A stretch of DNA of 64,000 nt from Pogonophryne albipinna (taxonomy: Eukaryota > Chordata > Actinopteri > Perciformes > Artedidraconidae): NCBI GenBank assembly GCA_028583405.1, contig CM053260.1:21576569-21640568 (forward strand), read 5' to 3'. The notes below the pieces were generated by a model. It saw nothing but the letters and a program-made list of their open reading frames with translations. It ran no database searches and had not been told where the DNA came from. Shown here in pieces: positions 46,190 to 58,391 of the stretch; position 1 is the first letter of the stretch; every line of letters starts with the position of its first letter. The position numbers and the translations under genes are program-made.

Positions 46190-49100
46190 AGTCAAAACAG
46201 GCTTTTTTAAAACCCTGCAATGAAACTGGTGATTTCAGCAGTCCTTAAATCAACTGGGAGATTGATCCGCCATTTTGGAGTGATACGTTTAAGACTCATA
46301 GAGAATTGTGTGTCTCTCTGACATTATAAGTGACACAGCAGTAGATTATTATCAATGTCAATGTTACCTTTACCATAACATTCAAAGAAACCTAAACATC
46401 CCCATCATCCTTTTGTTTTTTGTTTTCTCTATATCTCAGAGCTGTGTCCAGCATCTTTAATTAAGTGTGCAGTGTCAGGAGGGGATGTCCATATTACTCC
46501 TCTGACATTTCAGCTTCACAGATATGGAAACCAGAAGTGCCCAGATTCCATTAAGTGTACAGGGTGCATGGCAGCTGAACACGGGGCCCCCGGGGGAATC
46601 CTAAAGTGGCAGTTCCTCGGCCTGTTATACCCTCTCTGCGAGTAATGAAATCCGTTTGGCTCCTTCACTCCCAACTCAGCACTGTCCGAGGTTTAGTTTC
46701 ACTGTTTTAGTGAAATAAATGGGTGGAAAAACGTGATGCAGGTAGGTCAAAAAAGTCGAAATTTCGATTTTCATAGCTGTCTTTGAATAAAACAGCCTTC
46801 ACTGCAATGGTAGAGAGACTGTAATTCGATGGGATATATTTTCTTAATGAATGCAGTGATTCCATTAAAGAAATGTGTTTCACACCTGAATGCGCTTTCC
46901 ATCATCCACGTATTAAGTAAATGTCTCATTAGAGAAATACTTTTCCTCACAGCTTCTTTTAAAGAATAACTGCCGATTTTAGCTCGATTTAGAAATCGTT
47001 AGATCCTCACTGCCAGGGTTTTAATGTTGCCAGAAGAAAATTATTATACAGTTCTAAATTGCCTAAAAGTAGAAAAAGTGTGCTTCTGTATACAATGGGA
47101 TCCCAGGACTTCATAAAGCCCTCGTAAGGAGCGTTGACTTTGTGTTTAAAGTCCCGACCAATAAATGAACCCTAACAACACCATCCTGTGTGTCAGCCCA
47201 GCTGTCAGAGGAGCAGCTGGATTCCTTCTCAGCTGAATCTCTTGAAGACAATTGAACCCTTTGTGTGCTACCTCACCGGAATGAAGCTTGAAGTGGGATT
47301 ATCTGGTTATCTGCTTATGCCCTTGATATCTGCCGTGACTGACTCTGCAGCCGAAAAAGGAACAGTGAAAAAAAATCAGAGCTGATGGTATCACAGAAAA
47401 ATACAGAAGAAAGATCTCTGGGATGCCACTGAGGCAAAGGCTAAAGAGAGGGAGCTTCAGGGCACATAAAGATGAATTCCTTTAAATCTTTCTCCTGGAA
47501 ATAAAAGAAATCATCTGGTGTTACACCCACAGGCAGAAATAAATCCTGTAAAATTGTAGACAAGAGTATTTTATGGCTTTTATATGTCTATGCTATGTTT
47601 ACATTTAAAGACCTCACACAGCAGGTCAATGAAGAAGATCAATCCCATGAACTCGGCTGAAATATTCTCTACAACCTGAATCCATCACTGCGTCTTTGTA
47701 CACGGAGAAACTCGGGCTAGGTGTAAAAATGGGCTTCCCGCTCAGCGTCCTAAATTTCACTGGGGCCCTGACAGGTTGATGCCATATTTACTGTGTGAAA
47801 TATAATGCAATGAGATGTGGCTATTAGAATGGCTGTAGCTCTTTTTGATCAGAGCCCTCTGCTGCACAGAGCTGTCAACGGAGCAGCCTGACTTTTTTAT
47901 TGGGTCGGAGATGCACAGCTCATCGGGGAGCGGGAGGAACGGAGAGATGGATCCTGGGGGGCTGCTGAACGAGAGTGCGAAACACAGACGAGCTCACGAG
48001 TTCTGGATGTTTCTGCAATGTTGCTTCACTTGTTGTGTAACGAGCCTTTTCAGCGTGAAGACGGTGACAAACTCACTCTAAACTTCCGACCCTCCTGGCA
48101 AATATTTCAGAGTGTGAGATTACAAGGTGTTACTTGTAAATATTTTTGGGAATTCTAACGTTTATCTGCATTCTCAGCAAGCAAAGCTGACACAGAAATC
48201 TATCTTCTATCTATCTTTCGGCATAACAGGGTCCTTGAAGGAACTTCAAATAGCAATTTTTTAAATCATTTTTGTTTATCAGTTAGAAGTGTTTGAGGCT
48301 GCCTAAATAAACTTGAATTGAATCGACTAATGCTGAGAGCTCATTTTCACTCAATACTACAGTATAAGGGAGGCAAGGAGGCAAAAATAATTTAGGGTTT
48401 TTCTTGAAAATAATTGGTATAATCTTACTTTGTTTTAGTACACAGCTCAATGTAATGATTACTGAATGATATTATAAAACAAGAAGTTGGAACAGGCAGA
48501 AATGTAGCTGTTGTTGAATGTTTTGAATTCGACAAATATTATTTGAATAACTGACACATTTTAACTGAATGTATTATAAGTGAAGTTTTACTATTAAAAA
48601 ACGATTATCTTTCTGTTTGCTGTTGTCTCTCTGCTCTCTGTATCTCTTTTCTCTTCCCAAATTTGCCCTCAGCATCAGCTCAGTACTCACCAGCAGTTTA
48701 TAATATCACCTTTACACAAAGAATCCAGTTAATGTAAGAGCATAATAGAGTTAGTTTCGACAGCTCGTAAAAAAAAAAGTTCATCTCATAATATCGTCGG
48801 CCATAAACATCTTTCATCACAGTAATTGACGATAACATTGCTCTTTCTAACAAACAGTTGCATGAGCAGTGTAATTAACTTTAGCAAGATATCTATCAAG
48901 CATGATAGCCAATGTTAAAAAGCAAGTTTTAAAATTCAAACAAGATTTAAAAAATGACTCAACTAAGTTGGCATCCGTTATACCGTTGTTTACAATGTCT
49001 GTGATTTAATCAGAAGAGGCTTAATTGAAAGAGGTTAAAGAGAGTATCATTTAATATATTGACAAAGTGTGCAATGAATAGGATGTCGGAAGATAAATGA

Positions 49101-50394
49101 TGAGTCCTCTGTAATTAGACTCCAGAGTGATATTCAGGATTGTCTGAGGTGTGATTGTGTGAGATAGTTATTAGTAATCAATGTATTAACTTCAGTACAT
49201 AGTGGTTGGTAGCCTCCAGTCTGGAGAAGTACAGGAGTTAGGCAAAGCGATGCTATGGATAGGGTAACCTAAAAAAAAAATCAATATCAGTTTAGTGTGT
49301 AAACTGTAATTACAGTATTTTTTACCGCTTTACCCTGCTCTCCGACAGCCCTTTCCAATGTAAACTGAAGCCATTATCAAAGCTACCAGACTCCACTGAC
49401 AAAAACAGTAATTGTACCCCGCAGAACCCAGAAGACGCTGGTCTACTGCCTGAATCGGTTCAATTATTTGTTAAATTGTGTGACTTTGGTTAGTCGGATT
49501 CACCAAAGTGTTGCCTCAATGGTACACCAACACTCTTCTGTTCTGCTAAGTAAAATGATTACCTATTTTAATGGAGACTGGTGGTTTGGCCAGAGCATAC
49601 TGAAAGTTGATACAGTGGCTTCAGTTCCCTGCCAAAAAGGGCTGTCTGAAGGGAGGGTAGAGCAGTACAAATGTTTTAAATATGTCATGATACAAGTGAA
49701 CTAATATAGATTTTTTTTTTCGGTGGCCAAAATAGATTTTGATGCTGCCTCTACACACAGCAGTATATTTCTTTGATCCTGTGTCGATATTCTGCCAACT
49801 GGGGTCGTGCCAACCGCCATCGACAGTATCCCACTGACTGTAAAAACGACTTTGTATAAAAACCCAATTCTAAAGATCTCCAATAGAGACGAGACACTGC
49901 TGGAGGTGGCTGATGGATGAGATGTGGGGCGGGACTTCCGAAGAGCTCATTGGAAGAACCAACTGGGAAGACAGGTTGGTATGTAAACCAAGGAGAGGAG
50001 GGTTGCATTGACCTTAAAACTGAAATGATGGCTTACACCAGCAGAAGAAGCAACAGTATCTGACTTAGACAGTAGCGAGATGATTGGCTCACAGAAGTCA
50101 TTGCTCAATCCGATTGGTTTAATCATTGAAGGAGTGAACGCCCTCAATCCAGAAATCGAATTGGAGGTGGGAACAGACAGAGAGAGAAAGAGCAACAAAT
50201 AGCATTAGCATGAAGACATTACGCCTTTGTGATCTGTCAGCTTAATGAAATGTATCAGTAGTGAGGTTTCAAAATGTCAGAGTTCACACAATTGTATAGA
50301 TCATTCATAAACATACAATGACCCCACTCGCCCATCGTCCAATCCTGACTGTTATTCGTTCTTCCTTCAGGCCCGGGTCCTCTACTACCAGAGG
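46190..50394. other. No gene recognised
   Basis: AT-rich, single-copy-looking sequence. Near 48290 TGCCTAAATAAACTTGAATT resembles a LINE 3' tail. Short frames (for example 47188-47385, 47845-48081 and 49468-49704) have no recognisable domain. Confidence 0.45.
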
Positions 50395-50402
50395 CCTGGG
50401 AG

Positions 50403-50779
50403 TAGTGTTGCAGACCGGTCTCAAGACCACTTTCTAAATGTCTTGGTCTCGGAATCGACTGCATTTGTACTTGGTCTTGTCTCGGTCTCTTATCTGTAGG
50501 ACTCGAGGTTGTATGTCAAGACCGGTCAAGACCATGGCTGTGGCTGGGGATGCGATTAGATTTAAAACACCCTGTATCAAATGCAACCAATAACGCAACT
50601 TCACTGACCTACTATTAAGCACTCACAAGACTCAGAATCTTTGCGTTGATTGATTCGGCCTTGCCCTGCCTTGGTCTTGGTCTTGACCTCTTAAAGTCTG
50701 TTTCTCGTCTTTGTCTTGGTACACTTCGGTCTTGGTCATGACTTGTTCTCGGGTTAAGGAGGTCTTGACTACAACGCTA
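50403..50779. mobile_element. hAT MITE, 377 bp
   Basis: The termini TAGTGTTGCAGACCGGTCTC and GGTCTTGACTACAACGCTA are inverted. The 8-bp target duplication CCTGGGAG is exact (50395-50402 and 50780-50787). CTTGGTCTTG-type subterminal repeats fill both halves. No coding capacity. Confidence 0.95.
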
Positions 50780-50787
50780 CCTGGGAG

Positions 50788-53700
50788 TCTGAGCGTTCTG
50801 CAAAGTTCTTTAAAAAAAAGCAGAAGTGTAAACACACCTATATAGGCACATCCTGTATTTCTTAGGAGGTCACCACACAACAGAAATGCTCGTGATACGT
50901 TCCATTTCTTGGGGGAAAACAGATCAGAACATAGGCTGAACCAAATAACAAAGAAATAATGGGCGAGTTCTACAGCCCGGCTCCGGCTCCATTGTGCCGG
51001 CTGACATTGATGGAAGCCCCGAGCCTTCCTATATGAGGAACGTCTAATATCTGGCGGGCTGCTGATGACTGTGCCCTTTCTTCCCCTTTTCCCCATTGTG
51101 TCCAATCCACAGATTCGATTTACAGGCCTTTAAAAATGATTCAAACTTTTATTGCCCTGCTCACTGAACAGAACACCACCAAAATGAAATATAGGAGGAA
51201 CAAGGCAGACATATTTTACTTTAAAGTTTTACTCACTTCGAATGTCACAGCTGGTACACAGTGTGGGGTAAGGCTTTCAATGTTTTAGCTTTTAAGCTCC
51301 ATTTTGCTATGGCTGTTACAGATTATTTTACAATTGTCACAGTGGAAATGGACAGCCGTTTTAAAAAGACACCGATAGATATAGTAGATTGTGATGAAAA
51401 ATGTTAAAGGAAAAAGGTGTTTTGATAATTTCCCCACATTATGCCCTTGTCTCATCCGTCTTCCTTCCCCGGATGAATTGGATAAAAAATCCAAGGCCTC
51501 AGCAGGAAATAGAGTAACGCCATACATATATTAATATCAGACAAGATGCCAATAACCCAGAGTCATGATGCTTTAACTTACTTTACTTAAGGTGATGGAA
51601 GTGGATGAAAATTGTTTAAAAGCTACCTCTCATCGGATGCTACATTATGTATAAAATATAATTATTTATACCTCAAATTGCTTGAATATGGAGAAATTAT
51701 TGTGAGCAGCACACGATCCAGCCTTGCCTAGGGGGCTTTACATTATACACAGTGCAGTAAGTCAGTATTGCATACATTTATGGGGAGTAATAGGTGTGAG
51801 TTGGTTGGTAAACTGCAGGTAGTGAGCGGTAAACCCATCTCATCTCTTATGGCGACGTTTTCGTGAACTCATCGCTCTGCTCAGTACTAGAGGAGGGGCA
51901 GCTAAATCACACAGGGGAAATCATCTTTGACCTAAAATGTCACCAGTGGATTTTTCTCCTTCGTAAAATGGGCAGGGGGAAATGAATGTTAAGGGAAGAG
52001 GACAGCCTTGAGAGGATTGTCAACATGGATTTCCTGGATTAGTGTTTAGGGGCAGCGGTGCAGTGACTGGAGCTGCGTTCGTGGCTACGGGAAGGTAATT
52101 AATAAAAAATGTTTGTAACGCACACTGCCCCGTCTGATCATGCCAAGGCTGATGTAGTGAGGGAGGTTATCTGAGCGGGCCGTGCTCAGAAACTCATTTC
52201 ATTAGGGCCCGCATTATCAATACAATGCCTGCATCTTTTCTCCACATTTGTTATTATCTGCCTCTACTGAAAATGCAAGACCATGTTTCTTAACAATCTC
52301 CTCCACCACGTAAGTTTCATCTTATTAAAGTCCAGAGCAGTCAATTTACCAGCATGCTTTAATAGATGAGTCGGACTTAGCGGGAGATTGGAGTTGATTG
52401 CGCCCTTGTTCTGTTCATTTGCACAGGCCGCGGTTAATTGACTCCTGAGCAGCGATCCATTGGACACACACTATCTGCTGCCAGCCTCTTCCTGACCCCG
52501 TTCACCGCAGGACACAAAAGAGCGGGATTTAAACTAATTGTTTGATTTTCTCCGTAGCATGTGTGCAGTTACTTGTTTGTTGGTGTGGAACAGCGATGGA
52601 GAGAAAGACATATGTTTGTATCTGCTGCAGAGATAATGAACAGGAAGATGAGATTGGCGGCAGAAAAGTAAGAGAAACGATTGATGTGGATAGCAGAATG
52701 CTTTGTAAGTCAGCAAGTGATTCATAGCACTATAAAAGGAGAAAGTATGCAATGAATGTCTAATGAGAGTCTAATTCTGGAATGATGAATGGCAACTCGT
52801 GATTGGACAGTTTTGTTGACTGTGATCGTACATCAGTGTTGCTTGGACCAAAGCGGGGAAATCAAAATAAAATACAAAAAGGAAATCATGCAGCAGATTA
52901 CTGTGCCTTATAAGTATATAGCTCCACAAAAGTGACTAATTATGCAAATTATTGCCAAGACTAGAACTGCAACAGTATATTATAAGAAATGACAAACAAA
53001 CAAAAATAGGCTTTTGTACAGTAATATTACAGGGGGATGGTGTGATTGCTACGTATCACTTGTTTTACTCACATTTGATTGGGCAACTGCTGAAAGATAT
53101 CTAGGAGTCAGTTCCACACAATTAATTTAATTGCTACATACGTGTTGCTATGGTAACAAAATGACCCCATTTAAATATGCTTCACATTGCTATACAGAGA
53201 CCAGAGATCACCATCTCAAGGGGGTTCACATTCATTTTGAGTTAATGCTGGATTAACAAATGTACAATAATAAAATTATATGCTTTCTTTCAAGAAACAA
53301 ACGAGAAGGAAGGAATCTGCACCAGATTCAGGTTGAAATTGGTTCAATACAGCTGTAGTTTTCACCAGAGTTTAACAGATGGTTTTTAACCAACCAAATG
53401 GAAATGAGAAAAAACGCGTTTCTGATGTTGAAGGCGAAAGATTTTAGTCAGTGACTGTAGGTTTTTTTCCAATTTAAGAGGCTGCATAACCATTAAATCT
53501 ACTGACACAGTGCTCTGTATAAGGCTGAGGAGTGACTTCAGCTCATTTCATTTTCTTGCTAGTTGGTGTAACATTCAGTTCAGTACAGGACTGTCTTGTA
53601 CGAGCACTGTACATGAGGTTAATGGCCGAGCAGCCTATTATTTACATCTCAGCAGTTTATTATTTTTTTCCCCGTGGCTTTTATAGTCTTTTAATAAGAC

Positions 53701-54048
53701 TTTAAATAGATAGCTTCTGTTACTGCATTACAGTCACCATGAGAAGAGGTCTAACTGCTAAAAGATACACATTTGCATCATAACAATGGTTCAGTAGTCA
53801 CTTCAATTTAAAAATGTATTCGTTCACACCTTTACAGCCCAAATGAACTGTACTAAAGACAGGCACCAGAGTTTGTTTTTGACAGAATCAAGGAGAGGTG
53901 TGAAAGCCCCTTTCCTTACATTTTACAAAAACTGTTCACTGCAACTCTGCCATGTACTGTAGGTTTCTCTCTTGCTTTAATAAAGCCATCATTTACAGCA
54001 ATCAGAGATTCTGGGAATTCACAGATGGAGCTGTGCATACCCTTAACT
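50788..54048. other. No gene recognised
   Basis: Non-coding, single-copy-looking sequence. The stretch 51950-52480 is less AT-biased and free of visible repeats; it could be a regulatory region, but nothing in it proves this. Confidence 0.4.
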
Positions 54049-54450
54049 AAAGGGGACATAATATGCTCAATTCAGGTTAATATATGTATTTAGTGCCTTT
54101 ACTGTGACATTTTTACATGCTTTAAAGTGTTATTTTTCTCGTACTGCCTGTGCTGCAGCACCTCTTTTCACCCTCTGTCTGAAACCAGAGCCCAGTCTCC
54201 TCTGATTGGTTAGCTGGCCAGCTCTGTTGTGATTGCTGAACCTCTTAGAGATGTCCCGCCCCTTATCACGTATAATGTGATGGAGCGGTAACCAATAGAA
54301 GCGTGAGTGTTACATAGTGTTGTCACTATGTTACGGAAGTAAACAAAGGAGTCCAATGGATGTGTTTCAGGCAGTGGGGAGTGTGTAGCTTTGAAGATAA
54401 TTTACATGCACATAAACGTATATATAACACACTACAGGCAACAGAAAACT
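54049..54450. mobile_element. MITE, GGGGACATATTATG family, copy 3
   Basis: It begins AAAGGGGACATAATATGCTC and contains CTGTGCTGCAGCACCTC, CTGATTGG and AACACACTACAGG, in the same order as the other copies. The right end is degenerate (CAAAATGCAGGGGTC near 54450). Confidence 0.75.
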
Positions 54451-57400
54451 CAAAATGCAGGGGTCAAAGTTGACAGATGAGCAGACAGATGAAGCAGGCA
54501 CTTGTGGGCAGCTGTGCCAAGGAAACAGAAGTAACCATGGCAATGCAGCACGAACACACAGCTCCAAAAGCCTGAAAACTCACATTTCCTCATCATTATT
54601 CTGCTGTGGATATGCCAGCTGGAGAAAGAGCCACGGAGTAGACTTCAAAACAGTAACACATCTCGTAGAGTAGAACTGAATGATGCTGGAATCGATGTAT
54701 TTGTGCTGAGTCCAAACACTCCCCACTTATTTTCGAACACAAAGCATATATCTGGATCCAAGGCCGTTTAGTGACTCGCAATTTTGGAAGCAGGGCATTG
54801 GATTTCACTCATAAATGTTTTAAAATCCAGCAATATTTATGATCCACTTTTATGGCTAATCTATAGCAGAACCATTAGGCATGCATTAGTGAGTGAAGTA
54901 TATTTGACCTAATCCTGGTCCTCATTGTGAAGTCAATAGCCTGCATTAAGCCTGCCTAAATAAAAACTATGGCCTGGCAATGTTTTTGCGCCAGTCATTT
55001 AAGTACCTCTTTCAAGACCCTCTCCATCCACTCCCTGCTAATTGGGACATTTATAACTGGAACATGATCCCTCTGTGACTTTTTTATACCTCAGAATCCC
55101 AGAGGATGAGGCTGGAGATGGGGAAGGGTACAGTTGAAGAAAGAGAAATGCAGAAAGGCAAATTAGGAGCAGATGCTACGTTTACAGTAAAGGGACTAGT
55201 CCCAAGAGAATGAGTGTCCATCGAATTACCTGTCCTTCAAATGACCCTTATATTTATGAGTTTCTAGATTATTTGAGCTGTAGTTGGATTTCTAAAATGC
55301 TCCGAATCGAATTTGTGTTTTTTATAATTACATCAAAGCAAGAAGCAAAACTGGATTAGTGGCGCCATGGCAGCTTCTATGAACACAGCCGAATAGGCAA
55401 TTTGGCGTCCAACTGAGTGCACTTCTAAGGTACAGTCTCAAATGTGAATATTACTCTTTTCAAATGCCAGTGTTCCTTCTTTTTTGCTTACTTCTGAGTC
55501 ACGCTGCAGATAACAACAGGCCCAATCCAAGTATTCACGAAGAAAGGATGAGATTTCTAAGAACTCCTGGTTTTACTCTTGAGTAGAAGAAGTCTGCCGG
55601 CGTGGTTCCACCTTCTCCATTTTGACAGCTGGCTGGTACAAACCAAGACTTCTGCAGCACTCTAGCTTTGGGCGTACATGCTGTGTTTCTGAGATAAATG
55701 GGAATGTGTGGAAGAGTCTCCAGAACCCTCCACCCCCTTTGTCACCTAGTCAAACTCTCAGGCGCTGTTCTGGATCAACTGTCTGGCTGAAGTGAATGAA
55801 AACATGAGGGGTGGGACGGATGTCAGGGAAACTGTTCCCAGCAGCCTTGAGCCACTGCGGCTTCTCACATCATGTGTAGTACATCTCTGCTGCTCCCATC
55901 ACACCTGGGAATTACTTAGAAGAACCAAGAAAACCTGGTGCAATTGCATCAGTTCAACCAATATGTTTCACATGGCTGTCTCCTAAGAAAACGCACCTTC
56001 AGTTAAAGCAACATTGTAAAGGCAGGCTAATGAAAGGAGACACATTTAACAGATTAAAATGCAAATGACATTTGCATTTTCCCAAGAGCTTTTAAATATA
56101 TTTTTGCGAAGTGCTTTTAAGTGGTTTGAGATGTTACATGTCTACAATTTGCATCCAATTTATAGACATATTGACCCATGAAAATCACATGCAAATGGGA
56201 TCAGTCGCGCCGAGGTTAAGTGAGCGATCTTGGCAGTGGGTAAGAACTTTACGGCTCACAAATAGCAAACGGATGGCTGGACGTGGCCCGCTTGAGTCCC
56301 TCTTTTTCTCTCTCTCTCACTCCTCTTCCTCAATAACTCAGCTTTGGCATGAATATAAATGGAGACCGGTGAAGAGCAGGGACCGGGTGTCGGTGAATGG
56401 CTTTCTGCTCGGCCTCCGACAGCAGCGCTCCCCTAATGGGTTCAGCCTGACTGGATTCAATCATGTCCCCTGATACCCTCTGAAGAGGATGCAAATTGTC
56501 AATCAGACCGCTCCCCCCTCCGCTCACGCTGCCCCCATCTTCTCCCGCTGTCTTCACCTCGTTCACTGTGATCATCTTACCATCATTCACCTTGCTCTTA
56601 CTACATATTAGCCACTCCCCCCGCTTTCCTGTCAGGCCTGTCTCCATCTGCCTTGAAGATATTGACATGAACTGCATCCAGAAATAATGAGTGTGGAGAA
56701 GGTCATGTACATGCAAAATTCATCAATTCACAGCGATTCCAGCTATAAAGAGAACGTCCCTTGTCTAGGATGCATTTTTCAGTGTTTGTGCTGCTCATAA
56801 AGGTCTCTGGCATTTTAACTAATAAAAACATTCCTTTTTTCTGATAATGGGGAGATAAAAAGGAGATACTAAGAGGAGGAGTAACAGGTCCATTTACTCA
56901 ACAAACACCAAAAATGAAAGAGGATAATTGTGTTTTTGTTTAATCCAGCCAATTTTAGGCAAACAGCAACAGCTAAGAAGGGTTGACGTGTTTTGATTTG
57001 TAAAGGTTAATGTATTTATTGGATTGCTTCATAATGCAGTCATATTTCATTAGCCTCATGTAAAAGCAATCAGACTGTGAAAGCTCTTGCTCGGGGGGCA
57101 GAAACAATGAGTAGAAAATTAAACATATTTCCACAGCGGATGACAACTTAATACACCCTGTGGGCTACAGGTGCACACAGCTTTCCTGGAAATAAAGGGA
57201 CTTTTTCATGAGGCTCATTAGTTTCTGCCACACAATAGGAACACACATGTGGTGGTTACCTGTGGCCTAACGTCCGAGACAAATCCCTGTCACTGAAAAT
57301 GATGGTTAGAGTTTTTCTATGTCTTTTGTGAGATAAAACGCTCTTTAAATGTATGATTGATTTTCGTAATTTAAGCATGGCTGGCAGAGTGACATGCCAG

Positions 57401-58023
57401 TTTAGTGTGAGCGAAGAACTGATAACTCTTAAGCCCCCATGAAGAGTGCCGGGTGTTGAAGTAAAGTTCTCATAGTGGCCAAACGCTGGCCCTACAATGT
57501 TACCGTGGGTCCCACCATTCTTTTTGCCAATGACTTACAATGGGAAAGACACGTCTGTAAATCACGTCAAATCCGGAGTTATTCTCCCTCTCCATTCATC
57601 TGACTAGTCCAAGACCAGACGTGCTGGAGCAGATATGAGGCGAGGCCTGTAGAAAACACAAGTGCACATGCTCTACAGATAAAGTTAGGTCTAGACCCAA
57701 TACATCAGGAAGATCGCTGGAAGATCCTTGGAAGTTCTCGAGAGTCAGGCCATTTTTGCTTCATGTGCCACCCAGCAACTCTCACAGGAAAGCAGAAGGC
57801 CCCTCAATGCTCTTCATACATCCACGATAACTGCAGATAACATGCAGTCATTTTCTCTTGCTGTTTGCTATGAATGATAAACTTACCCTAAGTGATTTTG
57901 TTTCCATCATTTCACAGCTCACACTGTAAGTCACCACAGGTCTATTCACCGGTTTTCCTCCAATCCACACAACAAAGTTGAACTAGAACAGGATGGTGCC
58001 GCCATGATCGATTACAGGGGGTG
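54451..58023. other. No gene recognised; octamer cluster inside
   Basis: Short frames at 55792-55986, 56111-56473 and 56330-56716 show no domain. The notable content is the octamer cluster at 56056-56196. Confidence 0.45.
56056..56196. promoter_or_regulatory. Cluster of four POU octamer motifs
   Basis: ATGCAAAT or its complement ATTTGCAT occurs at 56059-56066, 56070-56077, 56147-56154 and 56189-56196. The first two lie in a perfect inverted repeat, AAAATGCAAATG-A-CATTTGCATTTT (56056-56080). Octamers bind POU proteins (Oct1, Oct2 and Oct4-like factors). Function as an enhancer is inferred from density and symmetry only. Confidence 0.5.
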
Positions 58024-58028
58024 ATGCA

Positions 58029-58386
58029 TGTTGTGTCTCGTCAGATCTGTTAGTATTATTTCTCTGTGAGTCTATATTGTCAAGTCCGTGTCTGCCATTT
58101 CCTGTTTTTACTTTGTCATTTCCCTTCTCATTGCAGGTAGTTCGATTCCTACCTTGCCTGTTTGTCCACTGACCTGATTACCTGCCCCGCCCTTATTGTT
58201 TACACCTGTGGAGTCCCTTGCTTTTGTATATATTCTGTGTGCTCCCTGTGCCAAGTGCCAGATCGTTTTGAACCTTGTGAATGGATTACCTTGTTTCATC
58301 ATCACAGTAAAACCTTTTTTGAATCATCTTTTGTCTAGAGTCGTGCATTTGGGTCCTATCAGTTTTTGTGTGCTCCAGTCGTAACA
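58029..58386. mobile_element. Solo LTR, 358 bp
   Basis: It starts TGTTGTGTCTCG, ends CGTAACA, and has exact 5-bp target duplications ATGCA (58024-58028 and 58387-58391). TGTATATATTC near 58225 may be a TATA box. Its middle (GACCTGATTACCTGCCC and TTTACACCTG) resembles the solo LTR at 15.8 kb, so the two may be related. Confidence 0.88.
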
Positions 58387-58391
58387 ATGCA

